From: CAVRUH01 sp963822595
GTDB taxonomy: Bacteria; Chlamydiota; Chlamydiia; Chlamydiales; Waddliaceae
NCBI GenBank assembly: GCA_963822595.1
Contig: CAWGIG010000005.1
Span: 434,001 to 498,000 of the forward strand
Direction: 5' to 3'
DNA: 64,000 bases
Below are positions 24,091 through 31,774 of the stretch, one piece after another (within the stretch, counting starts at the first letter, position 1; every line of letters begins with the position of its first letter). The notes beneath the pieces were generated by a model. That model had not been told where the DNA came from. It ran no database searches and saw nothing but the letters and a program-made list of their open reading frames with translations. Both the position numbers and the translations under genes were made by a program.

Positions 24091-25359
24091 ATGCAAAAGA
24101 AATTTAAAGTTGTTACTCTTGGATGCCGAACGAATCAGTACGAATCGCAGGCTTATCGTGATCAATTATTAGCTATGGGGTACGCCCTTGCCGATGATGG
24201 TGAAGAAGCAGATTTGTGCATCGTTAACACATGCACCGTTACCGAATCCGCTGATAAAAGCAGCCGTCAAGAGATCCGTCAGCTAGCCCGGAAAAACCCC
24301 CTCGCGAAGCTGGTCGTTACCGGTTGCTCCGCAGAACAGCATCGCGATGCCATCAAACAAATCCCCGGGGTAACAGATGTCATTTCCAATAAAGATAAAG
24401 AAAATCTCCTTCCACTTATTTTTCCCGACGAAGATATCCCCGAATTTGCCATAAAGCAATTCGAAGCCCACACAAGAGCCTTTGTTAAAGTGCAAGATGG
24501 TTGCAATTCCTTCTGTACCTACTGCATCATTCCCTACGTCCGTGGAAGATCCCGTTCAAGAACGATCGAAGAGGTAGTAAAAGAGGTCGAAGGTCTTATC
24601 TCCAACGGATTTAAAGAGGTCGTATTAACCGGAATCAACATCGGCGATTTCGACGGCCAAGGTACCGCATGCTTAGCAGATTTAATCCGAGCTGTCGATA
24701 AGGTTCCCGGTCTCGAACGGCTGAGAGTGTCCTCCATCGATCCGGATGAAGTCGACGATAACCTGATGGATGCCATTATCGAAGGAAAAACCACCTGCCA
24801 TTCGATGCATATTGTCCTGCAAGCAGGTTCGAATGTAATCCTCAAGAGGATGAATAGAAAATATACGCGACAGATCTTTATGAATACTATCGATCGTCTG
24901 CGTAAAGCCTGTCCCGATTTTTCTTTCACTACAGATATCATTGTTGGATTCCCCGGCGAAACCGACGAAGATTTTGCTCAAACGCTGGAATTAATGCAGG
25001 AAGTTAAATTCGCCAAAGTACATATGTTTCCCTACTCTGAAAGACCGCGTACGCGTGCAGCCATGTACGATAACAAAGTCCCTCAAGATATTATGATGAA
25101 GCGGAAACAACAGATCCTTCGCAAGGCCGAAGAGATCGGTTTCGATTTAAGAAGTCAATATGTCGGTAGAACGATGAGCGTTCTCACAGAGGCTAGAGAC
25201 TCTTCCGGAGTACTTACCGGACATACCGAAAACTTTCTTCAAGTGTTGATCGATGATCCGTCTTACGAACCAAACCAAATCATTGAAGTTGAATTAATCG
25301 AAAATACCCCTTCAGGACTCATTGGAAAGGTGGTTGTGCAGAGGGCTTGTTGTGGATAA
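24091..25359 (+). CDS. mtaB: tRNA t6A37 methylthiotransferase MtaB
   Basis: This 422-aa radical-SAM enzyme adds a methylthio group to t6A37 in ANN-decoding tRNAs. The N-terminal MTTase domain has TLGCRTNQYES, IVNTCTVTESAD and VVTGCSAEQ, giving three cluster cysteines. The radical-SAM triad is CNSFCTYC near 137, and a TRAM domain ends the protein. The CRTNQYE and NTCTVT phrases separate it from the MiaB encoded at 29159-30484. A possible -10 box (TATGAT) lies just upstream. Confidence 0.94.
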   Translation: MQKKFKVVTLGCRTNQYESQAYRDQLLAMGYALADDGEEADLCIVNTCTVTESADKSSRQEIRQLARKNPLAKLVVTGCSAEQHRDAIKQIPGVTDVISNKDKENLLPLIFPDEDIPEFAIKQFEAHTRAFVKVQDGCNSFCTYCIIPYVRGRSRSRTIEEVVKEVEGLISNGFKEVVLTGINIGDFDGQGTACLADLIRAVDKVPGLERLRVSSIDPDEVDDNLMDAIIEGKTTCHSMHIVLQAGSNVILKRMNRKYTRQIFMNTIDRLRKACPDFSFTTDIIVGFPGETDEDFAQTLELMQEVKFAKVHMFPYSERPRTRAAMYDNKVPQDIMMKRKQQILRKAEEIGFDLRSQYVGRTMSVLTEARDSSGVLTGHTENFLQVLIDDPSYEPNQIIEVELIENTPSGLIGKVVVQRACCG

Positions 25360-26281
25360 ACGTATCGTTATCGCGCAAAGATTAAGACCTTTTTCTCACG
25401 AACCGGGCACCAAATGTCTCCTTCCGGGTTCTACGCATGAAGTTACAATCTATCCCGCGCTCATTGTCATTAACAAACAGGAAATTCCCATTCCTTTGAC
25501 AGGTCCGGTACAGGATTTTACTGTCCAACTGGATCTCGAAAAAGGCTATGTGAAAGTATGGGGTCATTATGTTGAAGGATTTCTTCGCTACCGAATTCAG
25601 GCGAACACGGATGGGTCATTTTCTATAATTACAGAAAAGTCTCCCTTGGAGAATTTATTCCCACAGGAAATGAAAACACCTTATCAACCTCAAAGTGAAG
25701 AGCGATTATCGTTAGGAAGTCACAAAGCTCAGGATTGGAGTCTTGTGTCGCGCCGTGCCGATTTATCTGAAATTTTTCCTGTTTGGTTTAGGTTAGGGCA
25801 GTTGTTGCCGCATTCACATTCGGAAGACATCGACTCTCTTCTTAGCACATGTCAACAACAGATCTTTTCACGTGAAAAGTTAAAAATCTTTCCTTCATTT
25901 TTGAATCTGTTTCGTGCAGGTTTTGACAGCATCCTCGCCCCTCGATTAATCGACACCCAGCACCAGGGATTTCCATTGCCCCCCGTTGGCAAAGGATCGC
26001 CGTTGGCGCTTTTGACGGAAGGATCGAAGTTGATTCGATCATTATTTTTTTCTCAGGAAGGCAATAAAATCGAAATTCTTCCTCTTCTTCCGCCCGAATT
26101 TCATGCAGGCCGGTTTGTCAGTATTTCGTGTGGCGCTTTGGGAACTCTCGATATGGAATGGACCAAAAAGTCGTTGCGACGGCTGGTATTTCATTCGCAT
26201 ACGAACAGCGAAATCCAATTTATTTTCCCAAAGGAGCTGAAAAGCTATCGTCTGGAAGGGGAAAGGCACACTGGTTTGTGA
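25352..26281 (+). CDS. Conserved hypothetical protein downstream of mtaB
   Basis: GTG 25352 is chosen: AGAGGG stands six bases upstream, and the start overlaps the mtaB stop (GTGGATAA), so the two are coupled. The 309-aa product begins VDKRIVIAQRLRPFSHEPGT and is mixed alpha/beta without signal peptide or membrane segment. It has repeated strand motifs (EVTIYPALIVINKQEIPIPL, DFTVQLDLEKGYVKVWGHYV) and a C-terminal part with CGALGTLDMEWTKKSLRRLV. I do not recognise a family. A hairpin terminator at 26334-26367 ends the unit. Confidence 0.8.
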   Translation: MDKRIVIAQRLRPFSHEPGTKCLLPGSTHEVTIYPALIVINKQEIPIPLTGPVQDFTVQLDLEKGYVKVWGHYVEGFLRYRIQANTDGSFSIITEKSPLENLFPQEMKTPYQPQSEERLSLGSHKAQDWSLVSRRADLSEIFPVWFRLGQLLPHSHSEDIDSLLSTCQQQIFSREKLKIFPSFLNLFRAGFDSILAPRLIDTQHQGFPLPPVGKGSPLALLTEGSKLIRSLFFSQEGNKIEILPLLPPEFHAGRFVSISCGALGTLDMEWTKKSLRRLVFHSHTNSEIQFIFPKELKSYRLEGERHTGL

Positions 26282-26333
26282 GGCTATTCAAGTGATACCC
26301 GGGGTTAGTTATTTGTTAGATAACTTTCAATAG

Positions 26334-26367
26334 AAAGGACTAAAACACAATTTTTCGTCCTTTTTTT
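26334..26367 (+). terminator. Rho-independent terminator
   Basis: AAAGGAC (26334-26340) pairs with GTCCTTT (26357-26363), followed by an uninterrupted T-run to 26367. It stands about 50 bases after the stop at 26281 and ahead of ligA. Confidence 0.75.
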
Positions 26368-26404
26368 CTTCACAGATTTCATCCTAATCGCTATTCTCTA
26401 GGCC

Positions 26405-28390
26405 ATGAAAAAAGATGACTATGATAAGCTCTGTGCCGAGGTGTGGCAGCACAATAAACTCTACTACGTGGACCACGCTCCCATCATCAGCGATGAAGAG
26501 TTCGATCTACTTCTCAAAAAATTAGAAAAAATTGAGAAAGAACATCCCGACTGGATCAGTCCAACATCCCCGACGCGTCGCGTCAATGAAATGCTTACTG
26601 AAGGATTCAAATCTGTCGAACACCGCATTCCTATGCTGTCTCTCGCGAATACCTATAGCCGCGAAGAAGTCGAAGATTACATCCATAGAATGCATAAACT
26701 CCTAGAAAAGAAAGATATAGCCTTCTCCTGCGAACTCAAAATGGACGGAATCGCCATCACCGCTATCTATAAAAAAGGAGTCTTTTCACAAGGAATCACC
26801 CGCGGCGATGGAAAAAAAGGGGACGATATCACCTCGAATATGCGCACAATAAAAGCTCTCCCCCTAAAGCTCTACGGAGATAATATTCCCGACCACCTCG
26901 AAGTGAGAGGGGAAGTTTTTATGCCTCTAGTAGAATTCGAAAGAATAAATAAGTCACGCAGCGCAGAGGAACTCTTCGCCAACCCCCGTAACGCCGCCGC
27001 AGGTTCCTTAAAACTCCTCGACCCTAAGATAACCGCAGAAAGAGGGCTTTCGATTGTCTTTTACGGAATCGCCGAAGACTCCGGTTTGAAACATAAAAGC
27101 CAATTCGAAACTCACGCCTACATGAAAAAACTGGGATTTCCCATTCTCATTCATCTAGCAAAATGCCGTACCGAGGAAGAAATTTTTCAGTTTACTGAAG
27201 AAATTCGCAAAACCCGTTACGAACTTCCTTTTCAAATCGATGGTGTCGTCATTAAACTCGATAACCTTCAAGATGAAAAACAGCTAGGTAACACCGGAAA
27301 AAACCCCCGATGGGCCATAGCCTTCAAATTTGCCGCTGAACAAGCTGTTACAAAAATCAACGAAATCACTGTTCAAGTGGGCCGCACAGGTGTTCTTACT
27401 CCCGTGGCCGAATTAGAGCCGGTCTTTCTTGCTGGCAGCACGATTTCGCGCGCTTCCCTGCATAATGAAGAAGAAATCCAAAGAAAAGATATCCGCGTCA
27501 ACGATGTCGTCACCATCGAAAAAGGGGGAGACGTCATTCCAAAAGTGGTGTCGGTCGAATTATCGAAGCGTCCCAAAGGGACCCATCCCTGGAGCATGCC
27601 GACCCATTGTCCGAGTTGTAACGCCCCTGTTGTCCGCATTACCGGTGAGGTAGCCGTACGCTGCCCTAATGCCAAAGGGTGCCCCGAACAGCAATTGCGC
27701 CGCATTGTCTATTTTGCGGGAAAAGATGCCATGGATATTGAAAATCTTGGGGAAAAAGTTGTCGAACAACTTATCAAGCGACAATTTGTGAAAAAAACTT
27801 CCGATATTTACAAACTTACCGAATCCCAACTTTTGCAACTCGATGGATTTAAAGCAAAAGCTGTTGAAAGGCTCTTAACAGGTATCGAAAAATCGAAACA
27901 TGTGACCCTCCCTCGCTTCATTATGGCTCTAGGCATCAAGCATGTAGGGACGGGTATTGCCGAACTCCTTGCTAAAAAAGCCGGAGACATCGAAACCCTC
28001 TCCAAGATGTCCTCGGATGATTTAATGGAAATCGAAGGGGTCGGCGAAAAAGTGACTTCAGCAGTTATAGAATTTTTTAAAGATCCTCAAAATCTTAAAG
28101 AAGTTCAAAATCTTTTAGAGGCAGGAATCGAGCCGCAGAAACTCGCTGTTATTTCCCATACCGGCCATCCTTTTTACGGAAAGACCTTTGTCCTCACGGG
28201 AACACTAGCTAAATATACCCGCAATGAGGTATCTTCCCTTATCAAAGAACGGGGAGGCAAAGTAACAGGTTCGGTAACCAAAAATACCGATTATCTGGTA
28301 ATGGGGGATGAGCCCGGTTCAAAATTCGATAAAGCAAAATCGCTTGGGGTTACTATTCTTAACGAGGCAGACTTCGAGCAAAAATTATAA
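26405..28390 (+). CDS. ligA: NAD-dependent DNA ligase
   Basis: The ligase seals nicks in DNA during replication and repair. The 661-aa product has the NMN-binding Ia domain at the start (NKLYYVDHAPIISDEEFD) and the adenylated Lys in CELKMDGIAI near 111. Further features are GEVFMPL and NPRNAAAGSLKLLDP, the four-Cys zinc finger CPSC..CPNAKGC near 400-428, helix-hairpin-helix repeats (IEGVGEKVTSAV), and a C-terminal BRCT domain (GKTFVLTGTLAKYTRNEV). It is full length. The start codon has no strong ribosome site. Confidence 0.97.
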   Translation: MKKDDYDKLCAEVWQHNKLYYVDHAPIISDEEFDLLLKKLEKIEKEHPDWISPTSPTRRVNEMLTEGFKSVEHRIPMLSLANTYSREEVEDYIHRMHKLLEKKDIAFSCELKMDGIAITAIYKKGVFSQGITRGDGKKGDDITSNMRTIKALPLKLYGDNIPDHLEVRGEVFMPLVEFERINKSRSAEELFANPRNAAAGSLKLLDPKITAERGLSIVFYGIAEDSGLKHKSQFETHAYMKKLGFPILIHLAKCRTEEEIFQFTEEIRKTRYELPFQIDGVVIKLDNLQDEKQLGNTGKNPRWAIAFKFAAEQAVTKINEITVQVGRTGVLTPVAELEPVFLAGSTISRASLHNEEEIQRKDIRVNDVVTIEKGGDVIPKVVSVELSKRPKGTHPWSMPTHCPSCNAPVVRITGEVAVRCPNAKGCPEQQLRRIVYFAGKDAMDIENLGEKVVEQLIKRQFVKKTSDIYKLTESQLLQLDGFKAKAVERLLTGIEKSKHVTLPRFIMALGIKHVGTGIAELLAKKAGDIETLSKMSSDDLMEIEGVGEKVTSAVIEFFKDPQNLKEVQNLLEAGIEPQKLAVISHTGHPFYGKTFVLTGTLAKYTRNEVSSLIKERGGKVTGSVTKNTDYLVMGDEPGSKFDKAKSLGVTILNEADFEQKL

Positions 28391-28412
28391 ACATGAAAAA
28401 ACAGGAGATATC

Positions 28413-29027
28413 ATGAAAAAATGGACAACATACTTGGCATTATTTGCTCTGGTGGGAACTATATCCGTCAGCTGCAATAAGCAAGAAGAAAAGAAAAAGG
28501 AAGAAAAGAAAGATGTCGCTATAGCCGATGCAACACCTGCAACACAACACCCTGCAGAACAGAAACACGGAATAGTCAATGCAAAGAAAGCCTATGCTGT
28601 CGTAGACCCTACAGAAGGTTTTGATGCAGTTGGTGCGGTTACATTTACAGTCACACCTGATGGCGTGCGGGTCGTTGCAGACGTCGGCGGTCTCAAGCCT
28701 GGAAAACATGGGTTCCATATTCATGAATATGGCGATTGCAGCGCTCCTGATGCAAGTTCAGCAGGTGCTCACTTTAATCCGACACATAAGAAACATGGCG
28801 GACCCGATAGCGAAGAACGTCATGTAGGCGATCTCGGAAATCTCGAGGCGAGCCCTTCAGGTTTTGCTCATTATGATAGAGTTGATAAAGTGATTTCCTT
28901 AAACGGACCTGATTCAATCATTGGAAAGTCTATTATGATTCATGAAGATGCCGATGATTTGACAACAGATCCTTCAGGCAACTCAGGCAAACGTATTGCT
29001 TGCGGCCCAATTACTCTTGTAGAATAA
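28413..29027 (+). CDS. sodC: Cu/Zn superoxide dismutase, probable lipoprotein
   Basis: ATG 28413 is chosen for AGGAGA seven bases upstream. In the 204-aa product the N-terminus MKKWTTYLALFALVGTISVS ends at Cys21, a loose lipobox, so it is likely lipid-anchored in the envelope. A Lys/Glu-rich linker (KQEEKKKEEKKD) follows. The SOD domain has the Cu ligands HGFHIHEYGDC, the bridging and Zn region AGAHFNPTHKKHGG, HVGDLGN, SIMIHEDADD, and the disulfide partner ACGP. It would detoxify superoxide from the host. It is followed by a terminator. Confidence 0.95.
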   Translation: MKKWTTYLALFALVGTISVSCNKQEEKKKEEKKDVAIADATPATQHPAEQKHGIVNAKKAYAVVDPTEGFDAVGAVTFTVTPDGVRVVADVGGLKPGKHGFHIHEYGDCSAPDASSAGAHFNPTHKKHGGPDSEERHVGDLGNLEASPSGFAHYDRVDKVISLNGPDSIIGKSIMIHEDADDLTTDPSGNSGKRIACGPITLVE

Positions 29028-29035
29028 TTTATCTT

Positions 29036-29061
29036 GGCTTGCTGTGACCTCGCAGCAAGCC
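29036..29061 (+). terminator. Hairpin terminator after sodC
   Basis: GGCTTGCTG (29036-29044) pairs exactly with CAGCAAGCC (29053-29061), followed by ACTCTTTTC. It lies nine bases after the sodC stop. Confidence 0.75.
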
Positions 29062-29094
29062 ACTCTTTTCATAAAAACAATCTTTTTTCTTCCT

Positions 29095-29126
29095 CTGCGT
29101 CCCTGCGTCTCCGCGCCCCCGCGTTG
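29095..29126. repeat. Single-arm copy of the GCGGGGACG-type element
   Basis: TGCGTCCCTGCGTCTCCGCG and the following CCCCCGCGTTGAA match the right arm of the inverted repeat at 20205-20353. The opposite arm is absent. Next to it GTTGAATAG (29122-29130) and CTATTCAAC (29155-29163) can pair across the miaB stop region. Confidence 0.7.
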
Positions 29127-29158
29127 AATAGCTTGCGTCCTTCCTAGCAGGAAACTAT

Positions 29159-30484
29159 TCAACTATCTGTTACTACTTTCCCAATCAAGGTTTGCTTCGA
29201 ATAACCCAATATCTCCACGTTTTGCAGCGTTCCTATCAAATTATCTTCCCCGGTCACAACCACATTTCTCCAGCAGCGGGTCATCCCTTGGAGCTTGCGA
29301 TCCTCTTTCGAACTGCGTCTTTCAATCAAGATCTCAACGGTTTTTCCTAGCATTTGCTGCCTCCCCTTCGCATAAACCTCTTCTTGGAGCGCCATCAATC
29401 TCTGGAGCCTATCCTGCTTGACCTCTTCCGGAATATCATCCTTCCACCTCATTGCGGGTGTCCCTTTCCTCGGACTGAACGTGTAAAGGTACGCTGTCAT
29501 ATAACCCACTTGCTTCATGATATCGTAGGTCATCTGGAAATCCTCTTCGGTTTCCGTCGGGAACCCTACGATAATATCTGTACCCAAAACAACCCCCGGA
29601 ACGATTTCTCGAAGCATCTGCACCTTCTGTAGATACTCTTCCAAAGTATATATCCGATGCATCTTCTTCAAAATCCGATCCGAACCTGCCTGCAGAGGAA
29701 AATGAACAAACTCGCATGCCGATTTTAGGTCCCGAATGGCCTCCATAAGCTCCCGTGTAATATCCACAGGATGGCTGGTCATGAAACGAACCCTCTTTAT
29801 CCCCGTTTCCTTGTCGATGCGATACAATAAATCGTGAAATAAACAACCCCACTCCTGCTGGTCCTTCCCATAACTATTCACATTCTGTCCCAATAAGGTG
29901 ATTTCCTGATAACCCTGGTCCGCAAGATGCTTGCATTCTTTCAAAATGTCATCAGGATGCCTCGACACCTCAGGTCCTCGCGTGTAAGGAACGACGCAAT
30001 AGGTACAGAATTTGTCGCAGCCACGGATAATCGACACATAAGCGCTAATCTTATTGTCCCTTTTGGCTGTAATATAATCGAGCTCGTGGGTAAACTGATC
30101 ATCCGTCCGAATAACCTGCTGGCTCCCGGCTAAAACTTCGTCCAACACGTTATCCAAATCATGGATGTTATTCGTCCCTAAAACAAAATCTATATGAGAA
30201 AGTTTATGAAAAAGGGAGTCCTTCTTGGCATTCGCCATACACCCGGTTACCCCAATAATCGTATCCTTTCTGGGAGCTTTCGCCAGCAATCCTAGCTTTC
30301 CCATGACTTTTCTCTCGGCTAGATCCCGGATGGAACAGGTATTGTATATCAATAAATCGGCCTCGGACTCCTCTGGAGTACGTGTTAACCCGCGGTTTTC
30401 TAAAACACCCACCATTAATTCCGAGTCTAGCTCGTTCATCTGGCAGCCATAAGTACGTACATAAAAAGTTTTAGGATTCTTCAT
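29159..30484 (-). CDS. miaB: tRNA-2-methylthio-N6-isopentenyladenosine synthase MiaB
   Basis: This 441-aa radical-SAM methylthiotransferase acts on i6A37 of UNN-decoding tRNAs. The MTTase domain has TYGCQMNELDSELMVGVL, YNTCSIRDLAE and VTGCMANAK. The SAM-cluster motif is CDKFCTYC near 158, followed by VPYTRGPEVSR and LLGQNVNSYG. The TRAM domain closes the protein. The CQMNE and NTCSIR phrases are diagnostic for MiaB as opposed to MtaB, also in this window. It is convergent with sodC. Confidence 0.96.
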   Translation of the reverse strand: MKNPKTFYVRTYGCQMNELDSELMVGVLENRGLTRTPEESEADLLIYNTCSIRDLAERKVMGKLGLLAKAPRKDTIIGVTGCMANAKKDSLFHKLSHIDFVLGTNNIHDLDNVLDEVLAGSQQVIRTDDQFTHELDYITAKRDNKISAYVSIIRGCDKFCTYCVVPYTRGPEVSRHPDDILKECKHLADQGYQEITLLGQNVNSYGKDQQEWGCLFHDLLYRIDKETGIKRVRFMTSHPVDITRELMEAIRDLKSACEFVHFPLQAGSDRILKKMHRIYTLEEYLQKVQMLREIVPGVVLGTDIIVGFPTETEEDFQMTYDIMKQVGYMTAYLYTFSPRKGTPAMRWKDDIPEEVKQDRLQRLMALQEEVYAKGRQQMLGKTVEILIERRSSKEDRKLQGMTRCWRNVVVTGEDNLIGTLQNVEILGYSKQTLIGKVVTDS

Positions 30485-30579
30485 CGTTTCTTCTTGATTT
30501 AAATGGACCTATATCATATTACAAACCCTATCTTTTTGCAAAGGTTTCCGATATATTTGCTGAGAACCTAAATTTCTAT

Positions 30580-30608
30580 TTGCAAAAATGGGACAAAAAA
30601 GGTATGAT
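30580..30608 (+). promoter_or_regulatory. Probable promoter of rplM-rpsI
   Basis: TTGCAA (30580-30585), a 17-base spacer and TATGAT (30603-30608) form a good sigma-70/sigma-66-type promoter 38 bases before the rplM start. It lies in the divergent gap with miaB. Confidence 0.65.
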
Positions 30609-30646
30609 GGTCCTTCATTATCTGAGAATTTAAGGATATTTAAATC

Positions 30647-31102
30647 ATGACGAAAAAGACTAGAATGCGAAGAACTGAAACGTTCCTTCCCAACGTGAAT
30701 AAAGTTAGCCGGAACTGGCTTATCTTGGATGCAGCAGGAAAAACTCTGGGGCGTTTTGCTTCAGAAGTAGCAAAAATTCTGCGTGGCAAACACAAACCTA
30801 TCAATTGCCCTTCGATCGATTGCGGTGATGGCGTTATCGTTATCAATGCTGAGAAAATCAAAGTCACCGGCGCTAAAGAAGCTAACAAAGTCTACCGCTA
30901 CCATACTGGTTTCGTCGGTGGATTGCGTGAAATCCCTTACCGCACCATGCAAGCGCGTAAGCCTGATTACATCATCGAACATGCCGTAAAAGGGATGGTT
31001 CCTAGAACGACTCAGGGACGCGAGCAAATGAAACGCCTGCGTATCTTTGCAGGAACAGAACATAAAATGGAAGCTCAAAAGCCTATCCAGGTAAACATCT
31101 AA
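30647..31102 (+). CDS. rplM: 50S ribosomal protein L13
   Basis: This 151-aa L13 protein of the large subunit has the family phrases WLILDAAGKTLGRFASEVAK, LRGKHKP, GDGVIVINAEKIKVTGAKE, YRYHTGFVGGLRE, and the C-terminal HAVKGMVPRTTQGREQMKRL. It is followed after 20 bases by rpsI, the standard bacterial order. Confidence 0.97.
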   Translation: MTKKTRMRRTETFLPNVNKVSRNWLILDAAGKTLGRFASEVAKILRGKHKPINCPSIDCGDGVIVINAEKIKVTGAKEANKVYRYHTGFVGGLREIPYRTMQARKPDYIIEHAVKGMVPRTTQGREQMKRLRIFAGTEHKMEAQKPIQVNI

Positions 31103-31122
31103 AGTAATATAAGAGGTTGAAA

Positions 31123-31509
31123 TTGGACGAAACAGTAGCAATAGGCAGACGTAAAACAGCGGTCGCCTCAGTAAGACTTAGACCGGGTACAGGTCAAATC
31201 AATATTAACGGAAGAAAAGTCGAAGAGTACTTCCCCTTGGATTTCCAAAGAAACGCCATGTTGTTGCCCTTCGCAAAAATGGGTGGTAACACACGCCATG
31301 ACATGATCATTCGTGTAAAAGGCGGCGGCATTGAAGGACAAGTGGACGCAATTCGTCTCGGTCTTGCCAGAGCCCTCGTTGAGGAAGACGAGAGAAACCA
31401 CGAAGACTTTAAAGCAAAAGGTTACCTTACTCGCGACCCACGTAAGCGTGAGCGTAAGAAGTACGGTCAGCCTGGTGCTCGTAAGCGCTTCCAGTTCTCC
31501 AAGAGATAA
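31123..31509 (+). CDS. rpsI: 30S ribosomal protein S9
   Basis: The start is TTG 31123 because AAGAGG at 31111-31116 is six bases upstream; a TTG at 31117 would touch the ribosome site. The 128-aa product begins MDETVAIGRRKTAVASVRL, with GQININGRKVEEYFP and the basic C-terminal tail RKKYGQPGARKRFQFSKR that reaches the P site. It is cotranscribed with rplM and ended by a strong terminator at 31541. The TTG start of a ribosomal protein gene is unusual. Confidence 0.96.
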   Translation: MDETVAIGRRKTAVASVRLRPGTGQININGRKVEEYFPLDFQRNAMLLPFAKMGGNTRHDMIIRVKGGGIEGQVDAIRLGLARALVEEDERNHEDFKAKGYLTRDPRKRERKKYGQPGARKRFQFSKR

Positions 31510-31540
31510 TTTCAGACAGGCTGTATTTTACAGCCGATAC

Positions 31541-31593
31541 AAAAAAGAACCTGCTCGCAGCCCCGAAGGGGCGCGGACAGGTTCTTTTTTTTT
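31541..31593 (+). terminator. Strong rho-independent terminator of rplM-rpsI
   Basis: AAAGAACCTG (31544-31553) pairs with CAGGTTCTTT (31578-31587), with an inner GCCCC-GAAG-GGGC stem-loop, followed by a long T-run to 31593. It sits 32 bases after rpsI and ends where the GGACGGAAT repeat array begins. Confidence 0.92.
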
Positions 31594-31601
31594 GCGTGGA
31601 A

Positions 31602-31770
31602 AATGGACGGAATGGACGACATGGACAAAATGGACGGAATGGACGGAATGGACGGAATGGACGACATGGACGGAATGGACGGAATGGACTTTTTTAACTA
31701 GTCCATTTCGTCCATTTCGTCCATGTCGTCCATTCCGTCCATGTCGTCCATTCTGTCCATCAGATTTGCA
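31602..31770. repeat. Array of nine-base GGACGGAAT units in inverted orientation
   Basis: The left half has about ten tandem nonamers of the ATGGACGGA type (31602-31690), and the right half about seven complementary TCCATTTCG/TCCATGTCG units (31700-31770), so the whole folds back on itself. It fills the gap between the rpsI terminator and the htpG stop at 31775. A smaller relative lies at 55745-55828. A frame through it gives a Trp-Thr-Glu repeat and is not a gene. Confidence 0.88.
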
Positions 31771-31774
31771 AGCT

